Shown here: piece after piece, positions 59,411 to 64,000 of the stretch | Layout of the letters: each line of letters starts with the position of its first letter | Numbering within the stretch: the stretch's first letter is position 1 | Source: Emergencia timonensis | GTDB lineage: Bacteria > Bacillota > Clostridia > Peptostreptococcales > Anaerovoracaceae | Assembly (NCBI RefSeq): GCF_900086585.1 | Contig: NZ_FLKM01000009.1 | Coordinates: forward strand, 1,116,001 to 1,180,000 | Reading direction: 5' to 3' | DNA length: 64,000 nt | Translations under genes and position numbers: made by a program | The notes under the pieces: model-generated | Databases searched by the model: none | What the model was told of the DNA's origin: nothing | Seen by the model: the letters and a program-made list of their open reading frames with translations, nothing else

Positions 59411-59509
59411 AGGTGTACCTCCATTAAATAAATTTCGCATCTACATAACGTTTGTTATGCTCTATTGATAAAAGAATAACACATGTTATTCTTTTTGTAC
59501 ACCCATTCA

Positions 59510-60385
59510 TTAAAAATTTTCTGAAATCCAGTCTTTGGTGAAGGTGATAAAGGCTCGTGCTGCATCAGAGGCGCTTTCCAAGGAGCGCAGGACAATCCCT
59601 ATTTCCCGGGAAAAAGATATTTCCGGTTCCTTGACGGCCAGTGGAAAGGTGGGCGACTTGAGCATCAACGCGGGAAATACGCTGAAGCCAAACCCCTGGC
59701 TGACCATGGACATGACGGCAAAATCGTTATCCAGCATGAGGTAGGTATTGGGTTTTACGTTATTGTAATAAAACAGTGCGTCCATCTCTGAATGATCCCC
59801 GACACTGATGTAGGGCTCCTCGGACATGGAAGAAGAGGGAAAATAGGGCAGACCGGCCAGGGGGTGGTTCTCTGCAAGAACGATCATCATGGGATCTTTC
59901 TTTAAAAAGACTTTTTCAAAGCTGGCGTCGGCATCGGGCAATACGGTGAACCCAAAATCCACATCGCCGTTATCTAACATTTCGTCCAGGACGGCGGGCT
60001 CTTCGTAGCACTTTACATCAAAGCGGATGCCGGGATGCTTTTCGAGAAATCCTTTCATGAGATAGGGCAGCCAGTAAACGGCGATGCTGGTAAACACTGC
60101 GATGGTGATATTTCCCGACTGCAGATTCTTCAGTTCCGAAAGACGGGTCTTGAGGCGTCTTTGATCGTTGCAGATCGCGTGCGCCAGAGGGAGCAACTCC
60201 TTGCCACCGCCAGTGAGATAGATTTTGCCGTAATCGCGAAAGAAAAGGGAAATATCCAGTTCCTCTTCTAATGTCTTGATGATATAGCTGAGACCGGCCT
60301 GGGTATAGCCAAGTTCTTCCGATGCTTTCTTGATACTGCCCAGTTCGGCGGTTTTGATAAATGCCTCGTATTTTTGGATATCCAT
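59510..60385 (-). CDS. LysR-family regulator
   Basis: 291 residues. N-terminal winged helix ('MDIQKYEAFIKTAELGSIKKASEELGYTQAGLSYIIKTLEEEL', in pieces) and a C-terminal periplasmic-binding-type co-inducer domain. AGGAGG precedes the ATG. It is divergent from the EamA transporter at 60514, so it probably controls that gene. The 128-base divergent region is AT-rich with a CTTTAAATATTTAAAAG near-palindrome at about 60411-60427. Confidence 0.93.
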   Translation of the reverse strand: MDIQKYEAFIKTAELGSIKKASEELGYTQAGLSYIIKTLEEELDISLFFRDYGKIYLTGGGKELLPLAHAICNDQRRLKTRLSELKNLQSGNITIAVFTSIAVYWLPYLMKGFLEKHPGIRFDVKCYEEPAVLDEMLDNGDVDFGFTVLPDADASFEKVFLKKDPMMIVLAENHPLAGLPYFPSSSMSEEPYISVGDHSEMDALFYYNNVKPNTYLMLDNDFAVMSMVSQGFGFSVFPALMLKSPTFPLAVKEPEISFSREIGIVLRSLESASDAARAFITFTKDWISENF

Positions 60386-60513
60386 AGTTCCTCCTAGAAT
60401 GAAAGAATCTCTTTAAATATTTAAAAGAAACTCTAGCTTTACTTTTAATTATAGGGAAATTATACTATAAACATGAGTATTTCACAAGACATAGAAAGGA
60501 AGACATGATATAG

Positions 60514-61455
60514 ATGAAAAACAAGACTTTACTATACGGTAGCATGGTAGCGATGCAGGCGCTGATCTACGGCATGGGCAATGCCGTGACAAAAATTGCT
60601 TATGAAAGTATCACTCCCTTTTGGAGCATGGCATTGCGGTTTGGCCTGGCATTTGCCGTATTCCTTATTTTCTTTGGAAAGGGTATTTTGAAACAGCTGA
60701 AGGATGTGCCGCTGATGACATGGCTGCCCAGCAGTCTGTGCGTAGCAGCTACATACATTACCTGCAATGTGGCTTTGGATATGACGACGGCAACCAATGT
60801 GGGCTTCTTTATTTCCCTTTCGGTCTTATTTGTACCGTTCATGGAGACCATCATTTTGAAGAGAAAATTCAGACTCAAATATCTGCCTGCACAGCTCATG
60901 GTAATCGTAGGTCTGTATTTTCTGTGTTGCAACGGCGGAAGCTTTTCCTTCGGATGGGGCGAGGCTTTAGCGCTGCTTTCTTCTGTTACCATGGCGGGCT
61001 CTCTTGTCTTCGGAGAGAAAGGCCTTCAGGATATGAATGTGATGACCATCAGCACCATGCAGGTGGGTCTGGCCTTTGGCGCTTCGTTGATTGGCGCGTT
61101 GGTTTTGGAACCGAACTTCAATGTGATGAGCGTAGAACCTTCTGCCTGGATGGTACTCATCTACCTTGCAGTCATCTCCACCTGCCTGGCATTCTGGCTG
61201 CAGAACAAAGCTTTGACCGGTATCTCATCGACGCAGGTTTCTGTCATTCTCTGCAGCGAGCCTGTCTTTACGGCCGCTATTTCCTGGGTAATACTCGGGG
61301 AAATACTCAGCGGTATCGGTCTTCTGGGTACCGTCATCATCATCGGATGCATCGTGGCAGAGACGTGGGTGATTTCCACAGTCAATGTGGAACCTGAACC
61401 TGAGGCAGCCTGCGAATCCATCACCACAGCCTATTTAGAAGAAGAAGCAGTATAG
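60514..61455 (+). CDS. EamA/DMT-family transporter
   Basis: 313 residues, ten membrane helices in two EamA repeats ('IYGMGNAVTKIAYESITPFWSMALRFGLAF' in pieces; 'LTGISSTQVSVILCSEPVFTAAISWVILGE' in pieces). An acidic C-terminal tail ends the protein. Divergently placed LysR suggests inducible export of a small metabolite. A different paralogue lies at 38724. Confidence 0.92.
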   Translation: MKNKTLLYGSMVAMQALIYGMGNAVTKIAYESITPFWSMALRFGLAFAVFLIFFGKGILKQLKDVPLMTWLPSSLCVAATYITCNVALDMTTATNVGFFISLSVLFVPFMETIILKRKFRLKYLPAQLMVIVGLYFLCCNGGSFSFGWGEALALLSSVTMAGSLVFGEKGLQDMNVMTISTMQVGLAFGASLIGALVLEPNFNVMSVEPSAWMVLIYLAVISTCLAFWLQNKALTGISSTQVSVILCSEPVFTAAISWVILGEILSGIGLLGTVIIIGCIVAETWVISTVNVEPEPEAACESITTAYLEEEAV

Positions 61456-61588
61456 AACTGATTATGAAAATTCCTAATAAAATAGTAAAATAAAATAAAA
61501 TCCAGAAAAACAGCATTCTTAGGGAGTGTTGTTTTTCTTTTTTGGCAAAATAACTTTATCACAGAAGAATTCGAAGGGGATAAGGTGC

Positions 61589-63289
61589 ATGAAAGATACG
61601 ATAAAGACGTGGCTGCAGACAGCCCTTCCAAATTGGCTGACGCTGCTTTACTTTGAAATATTTTATAAGGTCATAGGAATGACCCTGCTCACCATGCTGG
61701 CAGATGAAGGCAGCCTGATGTCTGCCGCCGCTGTCCTTTTGTTTTTTTATTATGTCTATTTTGAAATTACAGCAATCATCGTCTATTGTGAGGCAGGATG
61801 GAGAGCGGAACGCCTTTCTGTGTGGAAGCTGTTCAAAGAAACCTTTCACCATTCTTTCCGCCTGTTTCACATAAAAAATTTCCCCATACTGGTTTTGCTC
61901 CTTCCCGTGATCGCTTTATCAGCATTTCCGTTGACCAGTGGATTGTTGAACAAGTTTCAGATTCCCGAATTTTTATTGGATTTCTTGCAGGATCGTCCGA
62001 TTCTCTTTATCGTTTTTGCAGCAGGAATGCTGGGGCTGAACATTCTGTTGTTCTTCTCCCTGTTCCGATTTCCGGCAGTGATTCTCCACGAGGAGCTTTT
62101 TTTAGGAAAATCATTTCAAATCCCTTTTCTAAAGGGGCGGAAAAAAGAAGCCGCAGGGTATTTGCTGCTCAGCCTGCTGATCTGCGCGACTGCGCTGTTT
62201 TTTGCTTTTATCTGCATGTGCCTTTTGTTCTGGTCTCTGAGTAAATGGCCTGACGCAGTTGACGGGGGCAGAGCCATGTTTCAGTTTTATTACACAAAAT
62301 GGAGTGTGATGGGAGCCATTCTCGTGGATATCTTTGCGACCTTAGCGCTGTTTGCCATGGTTGTAACACTGTATCATCTGTATCGCAGAGATGTACGCCC
62401 CGTCCAGCCTAAGGCAAAGTGGTCTGCAAGAGCCGTACTTCTGCGGTCTGCCGCGGTATTTGTCATGTTTGTTCTATTGGCTTTTTACAGCGAAACGGAA
62501 TTAGGAGGGAATCTGTTTTCTTCGGAGCATGATACGAAGATTGTCGCCCATCGGGCAGGTGCCGCTTTTGCGCCGGAAAATACAGTGGCTGCGTTGAAAA
62601 CGTCAATCGAGGCAGGTGTCGAACTGGCGGAAATCGACGTACAGCAGACGAGAGACGGCGTGCTGATTGTCATGCACGATGCCAGCTTCAAACGCACGGC
62701 GAATCTCAATCAAAAGGTCTGGGATACAGAGTATAAGACGGTAAAGACCCTGGATGCCGGCTCTCATTTTTCCTCTGATTTTGCTGGCGAAAAGATCCCC
62801 ACACTGCAGAAAATGCTTTTGACAGCAAAGAACCGCATCCATCTGATGATTGAACTAAAGGCCACAGGCCACGAGAAACATCTTGTGGAAAAAACAGTGC
62901 AAGAGGTGATGGCAGCGGGGATGAGCCGGCAATGTACCATCGCCTCCATGGATTTAGATCTGCTGAAAGAGAGCAAGTCATTGGCGCCTGCGATTGATAC
63001 CGTCTATATCACCACATTTTTGAAGCTGGATTCCTTTGACCACAGCTATCTTGACGGATACAGCGTAGAGACTACCTTTCTCTCTCCCAAAATTGTGGCA
63101 GAAGCACATGCAAGAGGCAAAAAGGTCTACGGATGGACGGCCAACACCAAGAAGAATATGAAAAAAATCCTCCGCCTGGGAACAGACGGTTTAGTGACGG
63201 ATAACCCTCTGTACGGCATGTTTACCTCAAAGAATGCCGACAAAGACCAGACCTTGGAATTTGTGACAGACTTGCTGTATCCGGATTAG
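61589..63289 (+). CDS. Membrane-anchored glycerophosphodiester phosphodiesterase
   Basis: 566 residues. The N-terminal ~310 residues hold about seven membrane helices of the type found fused to GDPD in Firmicutes. The GDPD domain spans ~325-560: 'IVAHRAGAAFAPENTVAAL', 'AEIDVQQTRDGVLIVMHDASFKRTANL' (in pieces), 'LMIELKATGH' and 'GWTANTKKNMKKILRLGTDGLVTDNP' (in pieces). Cleaves glycerophosphodiesters, or lipoteichoic-acid-type polymers, outside the cell. ATG 61589 follows AAGGTGC; the upstream ATG 61526 has no ribosome site. Confidence 0.92.
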   Translation: MKDTIKTWLQTALPNWLTLLYFEIFYKVIGMTLLTMLADEGSLMSAAAVLLFFYYVYFEITAIIVYCEAGWRAERLSVWKLFKETFHHSFRLFHIKNFPILVLLLPVIALSAFPLTSGLLNKFQIPEFLLDFLQDRPILFIVFAAGMLGLNILLFFSLFRFPAVILHEELFLGKSFQIPFLKGRKKEAAGYLLLSLLICATALFFAFICMCLLFWSLSKWPDAVDGGRAMFQFYYTKWSVMGAILVDIFATLALFAMVVTLYHLYRRDVRPVQPKAKWSARAVLLRSAAVFVMFVLLAFYSETELGGNLFSSEHDTKIVAHRAGAAFAPENTVAALKTSIEAGVELAEIDVQQTRDGVLIVMHDASFKRTANLNQKVWDTEYKTVKTLDAGSHFSSDFAGEKIPTLQKMLLTAKNRIHLMIELKATGHEKHLVEKTVQEVMAAGMSRQCTIASMDLDLLKESKSLAPAIDTVYITTFLKLDSFDHSYLDGYSVETTFLSPKIVAEAHARGKKVYGWTANTKKNMKKILRLGTDGLVTDNPLYGMFTSKNADKDQTLEFVTDLLYPD

Positions 63290-63290
63290 C

Positions 63291-64000
63291 TCAGTTCATG
63301 TTTTTGACGGCAGTTGCCTTCATTGATTTGATTGACAATACACATACCAGAGTCGTTAAAATATCAGCGGCAGGCTGTGCAAAATAAATACCCGCGACAC
63401 CCCAGAATTGAGGCAGAATCAATATGAATGGAATGTAAAACAGCCCTTGCCGCACTGAGGAAAGAAACAATCCATATTTGGAAGCACCAATCGTTTGATA
63501 AGTAATTGTCATCATATAGCATAACCCGAAAGCCGGGTACAAGATTACTTGGGAAATGAGCAGCCATCTGCCATACTCTATAATGGCCGGATTTCCATTG
63601 AAGAGACTGATCAACGGTTTCGCCAAAGTGATATATATGATTGCTACGATGATTGTTAAAAGAACTGCTCCCTTTAAAGCGAACCGGACTGACTGGTGAA
63701 ATCTTTTTTCTTCTTTCGCGCCAAACGCATAAGAAGCTACTGGCTGATACCCCTGCATAAAGCCCATAATCACATAGCAGCCGATTAAGACGAGCCGTTG
63801 GACTACGCCATAAGCTGCGATAATTTCATCTGATTGGGGCAGCGCCGCGGCTGTCATGTTTGTCAAAGAGGCTGCCACCGATAAACATATTTGTATGACT
63901 GCCGTTGGAATGCCAATGCACGTAACTGTTTTGATCAATTTCCAATCAGGTTGGAAAGATTTTATTTTTATTTTGATGATAGAGTTTCCGCTGGCATAAA
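63291..64000 (-). CDS. MATE-family multidrug/metabolite transporter (partial, N-terminus missing)
   Basis: At least 236 C-terminal residues; the frame stays open through the window edge (reading 'YASGNSIIKIKI' first). Six or so membrane helices and MatE-like segments 'GIPTAVIQICLSVAASLTN', 'FMQGYQPVASYAFGAKEEKRF' (the GxQP motif of MATE repeats) and 'PAADILTTLVCVL'. The stop is one base after the convergent GDPD stop. The apparent start at 63938 is internal. Confidence 0.88.
   Translation of the reverse strand, partial: YASGNSIIKIKIKSFQPDWKLIKTVTCIGIPTAVIQICLSVAASLTNMTAAALPQSDEIIAAYGVVQRLVLIGCYVIMGFMQGYQPVASYAFGAKEEKRFHQSVRFALKGAVLLTIIVAIIYITLAKPLISLFNGNPAIIEYGRWLLISQVILYPAFGLCYMMTITYQTIGASKYGLFLSSVRQGLFYIPFILILPQFWGVAGIYFAQPAADILTTLVCVLSIKSMKATAVKNMN

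Noticed and set aside
60621..61397. 258-residue frame overlapping the EamA transporter
   Set aside because: Out-of-frame shadow of the membrane protein, rich in His and Cys without pattern.

Overview
The window looks like a chromosomal stretch of a low-to-moderate GC Firmicute of class Clostridia. The evidence is the tig-clpP-clpX-lon-engB order, the strong AGGAGG ribosome sites, the TTGACA/TATAAT promoters with 17-base spacers, T-tailed intrinsic terminators, and protein families such as GlpP, DUF1232, DUF5688, DUF134 and CPBP. An anaerobic gut or sediment relative of the Anaerovorax/Emergencia group is my guess. No 16S gene is present to test this.

Layout. 1-2.3 kb: the tail of a HEAT-like protein, an AraC/GyrI regulator, and a MerR regulator with a textbook 19-base-spacer promoter. 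2.3-7.7 kb, minus strand: a five-gene 2-aminoethylphosphonate operon (ATPase, fused permease, binding lipoprotein, PhnW, PhnX). 7.8-9.7 kb: an XRE regulator with a desulfoferrodoxin-like tail, a 95-bp tandem repeat array, and a TipA-type MerR regulator. 9.8-15.4 kb: an accessory zone. It holds tRNA-Pro, a duplicated tRNA 3' end split by an IS4-family element, a possible structured RNA, two paralogous XRE regulators, a small protein, a secreted amidase-Fn3 protein and a membrane J-like protein. 15.6-18.1 kb: a TetR-ABC-FtsX operon. 18.1-22.6 kb: deoC, a 91-bp tandem repeat array, an NhaC-type antiporter, dapB and a CYTH protein. 22.7-30.7 kb: the protein quality-control core (tig, clpP, clpX, lon, engB), then hpt and pduL. 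30.8-39.7 kb: assorted metabolic and regulatory genes (DJ-1, PHP, AraC, GlpP, beta-CASP nuclease, udk, hom, an EamA exporter). 40.3-46.4 kb: a compact Tad/Flp-type pilus operon containing two very small, mutually similar membrane peptides. 46.5-50.2 kb: def, a DUF5688 protein, an AT-rich pair (a frameshifted permuted-NlpC-like gene plus a CPBP protease), and a DUF134/FeMo-cofactor-like fusion. 50.4-64 kb: an ABC-2 exporter, an ornithine-cyclodeaminase-like enzyme with an aminotransferase, a PiT phosphate transporter with DUF47, a B3/4 protein, a HicB without an intact HicA, a DUF5692 membrane protein, LysR/EamA, a membrane-anchored GDPD, and a MATE transporter that runs off the end.

The most unusual material is non-coding. 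There are two unrelated tandem arrays whose units carry 8-bp inverted repeats, and a hairpin that ends directly in the ribosome site of three genes (dapB, lon, cpaE-like) with compensatory changes in its stem. There is also a modular palindromic repeat shared, in opposite orientation and with shuffled modules, by the lon leader and the hom-EamA gap. The best candidate for an under-described protein system is the Tad-like operon with its paired ~50-residue membrane peptides. All functional assignments come from reading motifs and remembered families; no database search was run.
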